Source: Barthelona sp. PAP020 (lineage: Eukaryota > Metamonada: BaSk clade). From it: 33,443 bases of DNA. Under the pieces are notes generated by a model. It was not told the DNA's origin, searched no databases, and saw only the letters and a program-made list of their open reading frames with translations. The stretch is taken from assembly GCA_040182905.1 (NCBI GenBank), contig JARQWU010000097.1, positions 1 to 33,443 on the forward strand, in the 5' to 3' direction. Both the position numbers and the translations under genes were made by a program. Shown in pieces: positions 1-7,071 of the stretch (positions are counted from its first letter, which is position 1; every line of letters starts with the position of its first letter).

Positions 1-106
1 GCAATCAAACAAAATAATATTAGCCATTATCACAAATGAAGGTATTGAAATGACAGATATTATTGAATTGAAGAGAAAATTCCATGGAGTTCATCTGTTA
101 GAGTAA
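1..106 (+). CDS. 3' end of a gene running off the left edge (partial)
   Basis: An open frame starting at base 2 (CAA) continues to a TAA at 104-106 and gives about 34 residues ending KRKFHGVHLLE. The codons (GAA, GGT, ATT, GAT) look like those of neighbouring genes, and the following 550 bases become strongly AT-rich, which fits a true gene end. The fragment is too short to identify. The hydrophobic KIILAIITNEG stretch looks like a terminal beta-strand of a small alpha/beta fold, but I cannot name a family. Confidence 0.4.
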   Translation, partial: QSNKIILAIITNEGIEMTDIIELKRKFHGVHLLE

Positions 107-659
107 ATTTTTGTGTTTTATAAATGTTGTAATTTTTTGTTGGGATATTGTGCAAAAATTTATTTGAAACTTTCAAATTAGACGAACAAACAAAAAACCT
201 TGATTTTCTTTATTTCATCTTGTTCACTCAACAATCCAATAGTTCAAATAGTTTTTTGAGTTACTTAAATGTTGTTATACTTGTGTAAATTTCAAATATT
301 TGAGTATTGTGGTACCTTTTTGGCAATTAAAAAATTTTCTCAGAACAATTTGAAAATTTTTTTTGTTTGAGGCAAAACTTTGAATGGACAAAAGGTGACA
401 AGGAGTGACCTTCAATTTGTTGTAACAAATATTTTCTGTATCATGAGTAGTTGTTTGCTAAAAATACATTGTAAAAAGAACTATTCGGTTTATTTGATTA
501 ACACACAAAAAGAAAAAGGAGCAAAACATCAATAATAGATAGAAATCAACCAAAAAAAGACTTCTGAATTTCAATTTTCTACATTCTATGATATCTACTT
601 GATATTTTCACTCCTGATTCAAAAAATATATTTGAAAGTGCAAGTAAAAGAAAATATTT
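107..659. other. AT-rich intergenic stretch without a recognisable gene
   Basis: About 550 bases between two convergent gene ends (the left-edge fragment on + and the ASCC1-like gene on -). I see homopolymer A/T runs and no ATG-initiated frame of useful length, no tRNA-like T-loop and no strong hairpin. It presumably holds the two 3' untranslated regions. Confidence 0.5.
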
Positions 660-1556
660 TCATTTATGACAAGGAGGCTTCAATTCATCTGGTAAAAAGG
701 GTGAAGGAGCATTTTGATCTAAATTTATTTGGGCATCAATAACATAACCATGTGGTTTAACTCTTTTCATTCTTGCTAAACAACACCTAAGCGGTATTGA
801 TTCACCAAAATCATACTCACAATATTTTTCCAAAACATCTTTGGCATCGATTGTTGCAGTATTTCTTCTTTTCTTTTTATTTCTTATATATTTGCTGTTG
901 AATATTGTTGCATGTAATGTAGGATCTTCTTTAGGATGTGGTGGTAAATATGGAGCAAGATATTCATATAAAATATCTAAAACTTCATAAATAAAGGTGG
1001 TTACAGAATTTTTAACGGGTTTTAACCATAAAACTCGGGTTTTTTTGTGATTTTCTTGAAAAGTCTTGAACCCTTTTAATTTGATAGGATCCTCAACACA
1101 ATTTTCAAAAATCTGTTTAATAATGGGTTCTAACCCTTCAAAAATGTCTTTTACAATACATATTTCTTCAAAAGGAATGGATGCCATGCTGATGGTAATA
1201 TGTGAACTTTCTTTGTCCATTTGAGCTTGAATATCAAATCCGTCATGTTGTTCCAATTCTTTACTTAATAAATCTAATGCATCTTGCCACATATCTAAAT
1301 TATCAATCATAATACAAAAGAAATGTGTGAAATTGGTCCTGGCCTCTTTAGATTGCTTAATTTTTTCAGATTCTTTAACATCCTTTGAATTTTGCATATT
1401 TTCAGGCTCAATCATTTCTTTTTTTTCTGTTGAACTTGGGGTATTTTGTACAAAATTTGAACCAACATTATCATTAATAAATTTCTTCGATCTTCGAAAA
1501 TTAACTCCATCAATGGAAATAATTGATGTCTTTGGATCATCTACAGCGTCAAACAT
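660..1556 (-). CDS. ASCC1: ASCC1-like 2H phosphoesterase, KH domain absent
   Basis: 298 residues. Two HxTx motifs typical of 2H phosphoesterases (AKAP7/2'-5' RNA ligase-like fold) are visible: HITI at residues 119-122 and HATI at 215-218. The short N-terminal motif IISIDGVNFRR resembles the N-terminal IDGxNYR element of ASCC1, and the segment after the second HxT ends in a strand of the kind seen at the ASCC1 C-terminus. Human ASCC1 carries a KH RNA-binding domain between these parts. Here there is only a charged linker (about residues 40-72), so the KH domain seems to be missing. In animals ASCC1 works with ASCC3, ASCC2 and TRIP4 in the activating signal cointegrator complex (alkylation repair; relatives act in ribosome-quality control). 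The ATG at 1556 lies 56 bp from the divergent neighbour's ATG. AKAP7-type protein is the main alternative. Confidence 0.75.
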   Translation of the reverse strand: MFDAVDDPKTSIISIDGVNFRRSKKFINDNVGSNFVQNTPSSTEKKEMIEPENMQNSKDVKESEKIKQSKEARTNFTHFFCIMIDNLDMWQDALDLLSKELEQHDGFDIQAQMDKESSHITISMASIPFEEICIVKDIFEGLEPIIKQIFENCVEDPIKLKGFKTFQENHKKTRVLWLKPVKNSVTTFIYEVLDILYEYLAPYLPPHPKEDPTLHATIFNSKYIRNKKKRRNTATIDAKDVLEKYCEYDFGESIPLRCCLARMKRVKPHGYVIDAQINLDQNAPSPFLPDELKPPCHK

Positions 1557-1612
1557 ATTCCAAAAAAAAAAAATATTGACACAAGTACTTTTTCCTTCTT
1601 ACTGTGTTGAAG
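1557..1612. promoter_or_regulatory. 56 bp shared intergenic region between divergent genes
   Basis: The ASCC1-like gene (-) and the small membrane-protein gene (+) are head-to-head with only 56 bases between start codons, including an A-run of about 11 on the + strand. Both promoters and 5' leaders must fit here or extend into the genes. This is inferred from gene layout; no known promoter motif was recognised. Confidence 0.4.
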
Positions 1613-1861
1613 ATGTTGCGACTTTTATCCATATTATTAATCATATCTATAGGAATGTGTCATGTTAAAGAATATGAAAGTATCGACACACTATTTCCTG
1701 AATTGACTGTGAATGATTTTAAAGCTGAAACACCTTTGACTGAAACAACGACTACAGATATTCAAACATTTCAAATGGCATTTTGGATACCAATTTTACT
1801 TGTAATAATAATGTTTTTTTCCATATTTGTTTTTTGGCAAATGGATAAGAACGAAAATTGA
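1613..1861 (+). CDS. 82-residue type I membrane protein resembling the ATP6AP2 (V-ATPase M8-9) C-terminus
   Basis: The ATG at 1613 is chosen; an upstream GTG at 1604 is not a credible eukaryotic start. Residues 1-16 form a signal peptide (LRLLSILLIISIGMC). A short Thr/Glu-rich luminal part follows (17-52), then a transmembrane helix (about 56-75) and a seven-residue tail. The helix carries FQMAFWIPI and then FWQMD, with tryptophans W58 and W75 17 residues apart. Human ATP6AP2 (renin receptor) has FNMVLWIMI and IWNMD with the same Trp spacing and the same preceding Phe and Met, as I recall that sequence. ATP6AP2's C-terminal fragment was originally found as the M8-9 protein bound to the V-ATPase membrane sector. 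I infer a minimal M8-9-like V-ATPase accessory protein without the large renin-receptor ectodomain. It lies 25 bp from the convergent downstream gene. Confidence 0.6.
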   Translation: MLRLLSILLIISIGMCHVKEYESIDTLFPELTVNDFKAETPLTETTTTDIQTFQMAFWIPILLVIIMFFSIFVFWQMDKNEN

Positions 1862-1886
1862 CAAAACAATAAAATAATTTGATATT

Positions 1887-2816
1887 TTATTTTTCATTTA
1901 TATTTACATAAAGAGGATTGACCAGTAATCTTTTCCCATGAAATTCCCCCAAATCCAACCAAGGAGGAAAAATCAAAAATGTTTGTTCGCTAAAACCATC
2001 TTTAAAGTTTGAATTTTCTTGATATTCAGAACGTTTAATGCAAATGATTAACTTTTCATTTGTTAACAACTTTATTTTAGCAAAATTCTCAATTTTTTTG
2101 CACTCAAACGTGAAAGGTTCAACTTCCAATTGTGTTTCAACCTTATGATGCTCAACTAACGCTTCAATTCCCAAAGTGCGTATTTCATTCAATAGAGATT
2201 CCCGATTACTTTTGGTTTTTATAACTTTGAGCCTTAATTTTTCCAAAGGATCCACATCATGACCTTTTGGGGTAAAAATAGATCTAATCGAATAAGTATT
2301 GTCAATGGAAGGAGTTCCTTCAATTGAAGATAAACTTTCCTCATCACTATTTGAATTAGATGGTCTATGATTGTTAAATTGACTCAATTGACTGCTAAAA
2401 AAGGCACCTGTATCTGATTCAATCGTTTCAAAACGAAACAAATCAAGTTGCTTGCTATGATTAGGTGACACATTGTTTTGTTGTTTATTATCACTAATTC
2501 TAGTGGTTTTATTGAAAGGTAAACGCAATGAAAAATGACCAAAAGGTTGAGATGATATATCTTTGGAAGTTGGTGTGTCTAATTCATCAACTGATTCAAT
2601 TGATGATTCTATTTGATCAGAACTATCAGATGGTAAATTTACATATCGGTTCGAAAGATTTTGATTAATTTCAATTATTTCTTCTTCTTGCTGTTGAATT
2701 TGTGAAGGAATTATGTCATTCGTAGACATTAACAACAAAGGAGGTGATATTTGAAACGAATCATCATCCGTAGTGGAATCTATTGGTTCATCCTGTCGAA
2801 ATGGATTTTGAAACAT
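1887..2816 (-). CDS. Unidentified 309-residue protein with disordered N-terminus and ordered C-terminus
   Basis: The ATG at 2816 is clear. Residues 1 to about 185 are rich in Ser, Asn, Gln, Asp and Glu and look disordered, with Ser/acidic clusters that could be phosphorylated. Residues about 190-309 look folded: a charged helix (DPLEKLRLKVIKTK), then alternating strands including FTFECKKIENFAKIKLL and ending FLIFPPWLDLGEF. The closing hydrophobic-PPW motif faintly recalls the DNA-repair scaffold SPIDR, but I could not align enough to claim it. No membrane segment or signal peptide is visible. It is head-to-head with the DUF4485 gene and convergent with the small membrane-protein gene, so context gives little help. 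Function unknown. Confidence 0.8.
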   Translation of the reverse strand: MFQNPFRQDEPIDSTTDDDSFQISPPLLLMSTNDIIPSQIQQQEEEIIEINQNLSNRYVNLPSDSSDQIESSIESVDELDTPTSKDISSQPFGHFSLRLPFNKTTRISDNKQQNNVSPNHSKQLDLFRFETIESDTGAFFSSQLSQFNNHRPSNSNSDEESLSSIEGTPSIDNTYSIRSIFTPKGHDVDPLEKLRLKVIKTKSNRESLLNEIRTLGIEALVEHHKVETQLEVEPFTFECKKIENFAKIKLLTNEKLIICIKRSEYQENSNFKDGFSEQTFLIFPPWLDLGEFHGKRLLVNPLYVNINEK

Positions 2817-2896
2817 GGTAGAATTTCCAGATTCTTAACTCATAGATTTGATATTTCAAAGGAATGAAAAAAAGATATTTTTTTTTTAATTTATTA

Positions 2897-3847
2897 ATGA
2901 GTTCTCCATCGATCAGAACCAGAAAAAAAACATTAAACGATCAATTGGATACAGATTTTTCACAATTGAAATATACAATTACTTCAAGATATCATACTTT
3001 AGATAATCTTCGAAAAGTTCGTGTTAAACACTGGATTAATTCTTTGTCACAACCTTTAATTTCTCCTGAATGGAAAAAGAACAGAAATGCATATGCAAGA
3101 TTGTTGTTAAATCAATTATGTGAATTTGATCATTTAGAGCAACCTTTTTCACATTTACCCCCAGCAGGGCCATTAACTATGTTACCAACATATGTAAAAG
3201 TGTCTATCCCAACACAAGAAGAAGTGATGAGCAAATCTTCTGAATCCTTTTTTAAAAATTCTGAAGCAACCAAAAAAGGTGTTACTGCGTCACCATTCAG
3301 TCCAAGAAGAAATTCACCACTTCGAAATTCTTCTTCAAAGATCAGTCCTAGAAGAAGCACTCCAAAGAAATCGAGATTTGAAAATTCCCAATTTTTTAAA
3401 ACTGGAAACTTTGATTTAAACAAGACAATGTACTCTCCATCTATTCAAAATCAAGTTTTTCCTTCTCCTAAAACTGAGGAGGAGATTGATGCAGCAAAAG
3501 AAAAAGAATTTGATTCCAATGTTGAAAAAGAAGTTAAAGTTCTCAATAATGAAGCTGATAATGAGATATTACCTTTATTTTATGAATTTTTTGAATTGCT
3601 GAAAGATCAGACAAAGAAAAATGAAGATTTGGAACAAAAGAACACACAGTTGGAGAAAAGAATTGTTGATTTGGAAAAATTAGTGTCCAAATTGATTTAT
3701 AACGTTGAATCACCAAGTAGATTAACCAATATTACTGAGTATGCAGACAATGATATAATAGAAGTTGACGTTTCTGAAGCAGATGAAAATGATTTTAATT
3801 CCATGAACGAAACCAATGATGCTCTTCATTTTGACGATTTAGAATAG
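2897..3847 (+). CDS. DUF4485-domain (CEP112-like N-terminus) protein with coiled coil
   Basis: 316 residues from the ATG at 2897. An in-frame ATG at 2864 would add MKKRYFFFNLL from an A/T homopolymer leader and is judged untranslated, though not excluded. Residues about 14-103 match DUF4485, the N-terminal domain of centrosomal protein CEP112: the signature runs WINSL...NRNAYARLLLNQL...LEQPFSHLPPAGPL...LPTYV. A basic Ser/Pro region follows (about 130-160) with four S/T-P-x-K/R sites at S135, S140, S150 and T155. A heptad-rich coiled coil lies at about 217-255 and an acidic tail at the end. CEP112 is centrosome-associated; this protein is much shorter and lacks its long coiled coil. I infer a centriole or basal-body protein under cell-cycle kinase control. 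CCDC61 in the same window fits a cell that builds such structures. Confidence 0.75.
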   Translation: MSSPSIRTRKKTLNDQLDTDFSQLKYTITSRYHTLDNLRKVRVKHWINSLSQPLISPEWKKNRNAYARLLLNQLCEFDHLEQPFSHLPPAGPLTMLPTYVKVSIPTQEEVMSKSSESFFKNSEATKKGVTASPFSPRRNSPLRNSSSKISPRRSTPKKSRFENSQFFKTGNFDLNKTMYSPSIQNQVFPSPKTEEEIDAAKEKEFDSNVEKEVKVLNNEADNEILPLFYEFFELLKDQTKKNEDLEQKNTQLEKRIVDLEKLVSKLIYNVESPSRLTNITEYADNDIIEVDVSEADENDFNSMNETNDALHFDDLE

Positions 3848-3936
3848 ATTGTATTATTTTTTCCCCTATTTATGAATAAATTTTGACAAATTTGTTTTTA
3901 CTTTTCTCCAAAAAGATTTTTTTTTGATTTAAAAGA

Positions 3937-4719
3937 ATGGAAGAATTTAAAGAGTTGAGTGATGCATTAAATGTGTATTTACAAAATCATGAAATTGATG
4001 AATCTGATCAACTTGAAGATTTGTTGAAAAGAGTTGATGAAAGTGACATCACTTTTGAAATTGCAAAATCAGTCGGCGTTGCAAAGTATTTGTTACAAAT
4101 AGCCAAACACAAACAACAAAATTCTAATGTAATGAATGCAAGACAAATTTTGATAAAATTTCGAAATACCAAGCCAACTTTGGAGATATATCCTCCACTT
4201 TTATCAGAAATTGATGTCTATATACCACAAAGAGAAGTTTTTATCAATCTTTTAGTCAAAAAAATTGAAACAAATTTATCTAAGTTCTACACTTTCTCAA
4301 AAGAAGATTTAAATATATGTATAAAAGCTTTAGAGAAAGAAGTATTTGAATTTCACGGAGGTTTTGTTAGTGAAGCTTACAATATTCAAACTAGGGGGTT
4401 GACTCATGTTTTACCGAAGAATATCCCTTTGGTTGTTGATTTTTTGAAAGGTAATTTGACTTCTGCTTCCATTGTGACCAAAGATGTTAAAGAACTATTG
4501 ACTGAAGATGAAAGAAAGACTCTTGAAGCAATCAAAAAAAAAGTTGAAGAAAATTCAATGTTTAGAGAATTTTCAAACATGGCAACAACAGACCAAGAAC
4601 CTTGTCCCAGATGCAAAAGCAGAAATGTTCGATTTGAAGAAAAACAGACAAGATCTGCTGATGAACCAATGACCGTCACCTATCAATGTCAAGAATGCAA
4701 TAAACGTTGGCGGAGATAG
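3937..4719 (+). CDS. TFIIS: Transcription elongation factor TFIIS
   Basis: 260 residues with the usual TFIIS order. An N-terminal helical bundle (about 1-80) is followed by a central RNA polymerase II-binding domain (about 95-210), with the conserved GLTHVLPKNIPL region at about 154-165 in place of the usual linker approach. The C-terminal zinc ribbon has C223-x2-C226 and C251-x2-C254. The ribbon contains QTRSADEPMT, whose Asp242-Glu243 pair enters the polymerase funnel and stimulates cleavage of backtracked RNA. The end is CNKRWRR rather than the more common RWKFC, a small variation after the last zinc ligand. Length is slightly below yeast and human forms (about 300). It lies between same-strand genes with 89 and 83 bp gaps. 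Confidence 0.95.
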   Translation: MEEFKELSDALNVYLQNHEIDESDQLEDLLKRVDESDITFEIAKSVGVAKYLLQIAKHKQQNSNVMNARQILIKFRNTKPTLEIYPPLLSEIDVYIPQREVFINLLVKKIETNLSKFYTFSKEDLNICIKALEKEVFEFHGGFVSEAYNIQTRGLTHVLPKNIPLVVDFLKGNLTSASIVTKDVKELLTEDERKTLEAIKKKVEENSMFREFSNMATTDQEPCPRCKSRNVRFEEKQTRSADEPMTVTYQCQECNKRWRR

Positions 4720-4802
4720 TATAAAAGCCTTAAATAATTTGACAAAATATATATGCAGTGCTTTCAGGAATAAATTTTTTTTTCTTTTTTTAATTAGAAA
4801 CA

Positions 4803-5630
4803 ATGGCGAGTATTCAAGTAATAAGAAAAAACAAAAACGGCAAACAAGAAAAAAGAATTGTGAAATCTGTCGATGAAGCAATTAAAGAAATTGAATTAAC
4901 AAAACCAAGAACTTCATGCACTTGTATGGGACAAAGACATCAATTTATTGGAAATTGTACAAATTGTGGGAGAATTATTTGTGAAAAAGAAGGATTTGGT
5001 CCATGTTTTACTTGTGGAAAACAAGTTGGTGAAGGTGGTGAACAGAGAGAAATGCTCAGTGATTTACAAAAAGCTACGAACTTCAGAAATAAATTGCTTT
5101 CCTATCAAGAAAGAATTGCAGAAAGAACTCAAGTTATTGACGATCAATATGATATTGTTGCTTCAAGTTCTCTTCAAAAATGGATGACGGAGGAGGAACA
5201 AGATGAGTTAGATGATAGGAAAAATCACATGCCAAAAATGGTGTATGATATAGATGAGGGATTTATTGTAGATGTTGAAGCTGAATACAGAGAGTCTGCT
5301 GATGATAATTCGAAGGAAAAGCGTCTTAAGGTTCAAAATTTAAAACCCGTTAAAGGAAAAAAAAAGATCAGTTTGAAGAAAAGAACTGACAGCAATTTAG
5401 TACAGGCCATTAAAAAACATGAAGAATTAAAACAAACAAACATAACTAAAACTGATAAAACTGATGAAAATCAATCAAATATGGTTGCTTTGGAAGATGA
5501 TCTGTTTCAATTTGTTGAAGCCGAAGATAGCATTCAGTATGAAAGTATTTTTGGAATGGATTTGTTGGTCGGTGGAATAGTCACTGATAATGTTTTAGTC
5601 TGGGATTACAATTTCTTCGAACAATTCTGA
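4803..5630 (+). CDS. TRIP4: TRIP4/ASC-1 (Rqt4) zinc-finger protein, short form without ASCH domain
   Basis: 275 residues. The C2HC5 zinc finger that defines TRIP4/ASC-1 and yeast Rqt4 is complete, with ligands C39, C41, H46, C52, C55, C60, C68 and C71 and the core NCTNCGRIICEKEGFGPC. The conserved follow-on RTQVIDDQYD is at 108-117. In humans TRIP4 joins ASCC1-3; in yeast Rqt4 is part of the RQT complex that splits collided, ubiquitinated ribosomes. The human protein (about 580 residues) ends with an ASCH domain; here the gene stops after a Lys-rich linker and a short acidic/aromatic segment (LEDDLFQFVEAEDSI), so the ASCH domain is absent. No further exon was seen in the 390 bp downstream. 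The ATG is in a clean AAACAATGG context. Confidence 0.92.
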   Translation: MASIQVIRKNKNGKQEKRIVKSVDEAIKEIELTKPRTSCTCMGQRHQFIGNCTNCGRIICEKEGFGPCFTCGKQVGEGGEQREMLSDLQKATNFRNKLLSYQERIAERTQVIDDQYDIVASSSLQKWMTEEEQDELDDRKNHMPKMVYDIDEGFIVDVEAEYRESADDNSKEKRLKVQNLKPVKGKKKISLKKRTDSNLVQAIKKHEELKQTNITKTDKTDENQSNMVALEDDLFQFVEAEDSIQYESIFGMDLLVGGIVTDNVLVWDYNFFEQF

Positions 5631-6023
5631 AGTTGAAGAATATTCAAATAAATAGTTGTAAACATTTTCTTTTTGAAAGAAACATGAGTGTTTTTTAAAT
5701 ATCAATTGAATGGGCTTTGTAATTTTCTTTGTAGTCTGCTTTTCAAATTGGTATTACATTTGAATTTCAAGCAAATCTGAAAGAACAAAGAAACAATGTT
5801 ACATCAAATGTAATGAAATTATCTTTGAACAAAGTTAGCTCCAGAAATTGAAATTAAATTTGAACAGAGAAAACATTTGATAAACACAACAAATTTGAAA
5901 CACTTTCTTGTTCTTCTTTTTCTATTGATTCAAACAAACTATCTTAATGATCTTTATGTTATTTGAAGAAAAAAATTAAAGCGCTCAAATTATTTAAGTT
6001 TCGACAATTTCTTATTTGTCCTC
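5631..6023. other. Intergenic region with an 11 bp inverted repeat
   Basis: About 390 bases between two same-strand genes, with an AATAAA-type motif soon after the TRIP4 stop. The perfect inverted repeat ATTACATTTGA (5753-5763) and its complement (5804-5814) is separated by 40 bases. No gene or known RNA was recognised. There is no trace of a kinase domain upstream of the following WD40 gene. Confidence 0.5.
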
Positions 6024-6944
6024 ATGTCAATCATCGAAAGGTTTGAACAACACCCTTTTTTTACAGAGCGTCTTTATGATACACAAGTTTATGCTTTAGA
6101 TTACAGTTGTGATGGAAGGTTTTTTGCTTTTGCCGGATTTGATTCTCGTAGAAACAAACAGATGTCGAATTTAAAAATTTATAATGCTGAAACACATGAA
6201 ATTATTTACGAAAAGCAATGCTTAAACGCTGGTGGTCTAGCTTTCAGTCCAGATTCAAAATTTTTAGTCGTCGGGGGTGATGGCCCATTAATTCACATAA
6301 TCGAAGTAGAAACTTGGGAAACATTGCATAAAATCGATAATTTATCGGACAGCGTTCTGCAAATATCATTTTCACCAGATTCTAATTTGTTTTTCTTTGG
6401 TATGAAAGATGGTTCTATTGGAATTTATGATATCAAAGGACAGAGAGTAAATCAATTTAAACCACACACAAACTCAGTAAGATGTGTTCGAGTAAGTCCC
6501 AATATGAAATATTTTGCTTCTGTCAGTCGTGATGGAACTTCAAAATTATTTGCTTTTGACTCTTTTACAGAGGTATTTTGTTGGAATCATGATCTCTGTC
6601 GAGTTGAATCTGGTGCTTTTTCCACCAACGGAAATTATTGGGGAACTGGTGACATGATTGGTGCAATCAGAATATTTGAAGTCGAAACAAGAACGCTTGT
6701 CCACAAATACAAAGTTCATGAAAGCTATGTCACATCATTAGCGTTTTCAGTTGACGATTCTCTGATGTATTCTTGTTCTCTGTTTGGCAACATTATTGTA
6801 AACAAAACTAAAACTGGTGAAATATTGCAGAAAATTTCGGTTAATTGTATGCTCTATATTATGGCTCTTCATCCCAACGGAACACGATTATTAGCCAGTG
6901 GTGAAGGACCGACAGATGTTTTGGAATTTGAAGCTTCATCATGA
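6024..6944 (+). CDS. Stand-alone WD40 protein, paralogue of the kinase fusion's WD40 half
   Basis: 306 residues forming one WD40 propeller: repeated blade motifs such as FSPDSKFLVVGGD, FSPDSNLFFFGMKDG and VSPNMKYFASVSRDG. It aligns from end to end, by eye at around half identity, with residues about 433-734 of the kinase/WD40 fusion encoded at 16031-18235: both open with ERFE, continue DTQVxAxDYSxxGRFFA, and share YNAETHEI and HIIEVxTW. The ATG at 6024 gives MSIIERFE, so the protein starts almost exactly where the fusion's propeller starts. WD40 propellers are protein-interaction platforms; no specific partner can be inferred. A tract of 20 T follows the stop (6945-6964). Confidence 0.88.
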   Translation: MSIIERFEQHPFFTERLYDTQVYALDYSCDGRFFAFAGFDSRRNKQMSNLKIYNAETHEIIYEKQCLNAGGLAFSPDSKFLVVGGDGPLIHIIEVETWETLHKIDNLSDSVLQISFSPDSNLFFFGMKDGSIGIYDIKGQRVNQFKPHTNSVRCVRVSPNMKYFASVSRDGTSKLFAFDSFTEVFCWNHDLCRVESGAFSTNGNYWGTGDMIGAIRIFEVETRTLVHKYKVHESYVTSLAFSVDDSLMYSCSLFGNIIVNKTKTGEILQKISVNCMLYIMALHPNGTRLLASGEGPTDVLEFEASS

Positions 6945-6964
6945 TTTTTTTTTTTTTTTTTTTT
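6945..6964. repeat. T20 homopolymer directly after a stop codon
   Basis: Twenty consecutive T residues follow the WD40 gene's TGA. Shorter T or A tracts occur in other intergenic regions here. It may lie in the 3' untranslated region; length could vary with assembly. Confidence 0.8.
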
Positions 6965-7071
6965 GAATATTGAAGGTCATTTCATGATCAACTGATAAAT
7001 TTGGCATCTGGTTATCGTTTCTTTTTCAAGTTCGTTGTATTAAGAAAAAAAATATTAAACAATTTATTTGA

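Noticed and set aside
2-106. Left-edge fragment as the end of a SEN15-like protein
   Set aside because: Only a short hydrophobic strand is similar and the expected YY motif is missing.
479-505. Possible fourth, degraded copy of the inverted-repeat family (AAAAAGAA...GTTTATTTG)
   Set aside because: Only about 25 AT-rich bases resemble the repeat and the diagnostic AGCCAAGAAGCACT block is absent.
2864-2896. Upstream ATG adding MKKRYFFFNLL to the DUF4485 protein
   Set aside because: It is encoded by A and T runs typical of leaders here, and the ATG at 2897 gives a better N-terminus; not fully excluded.
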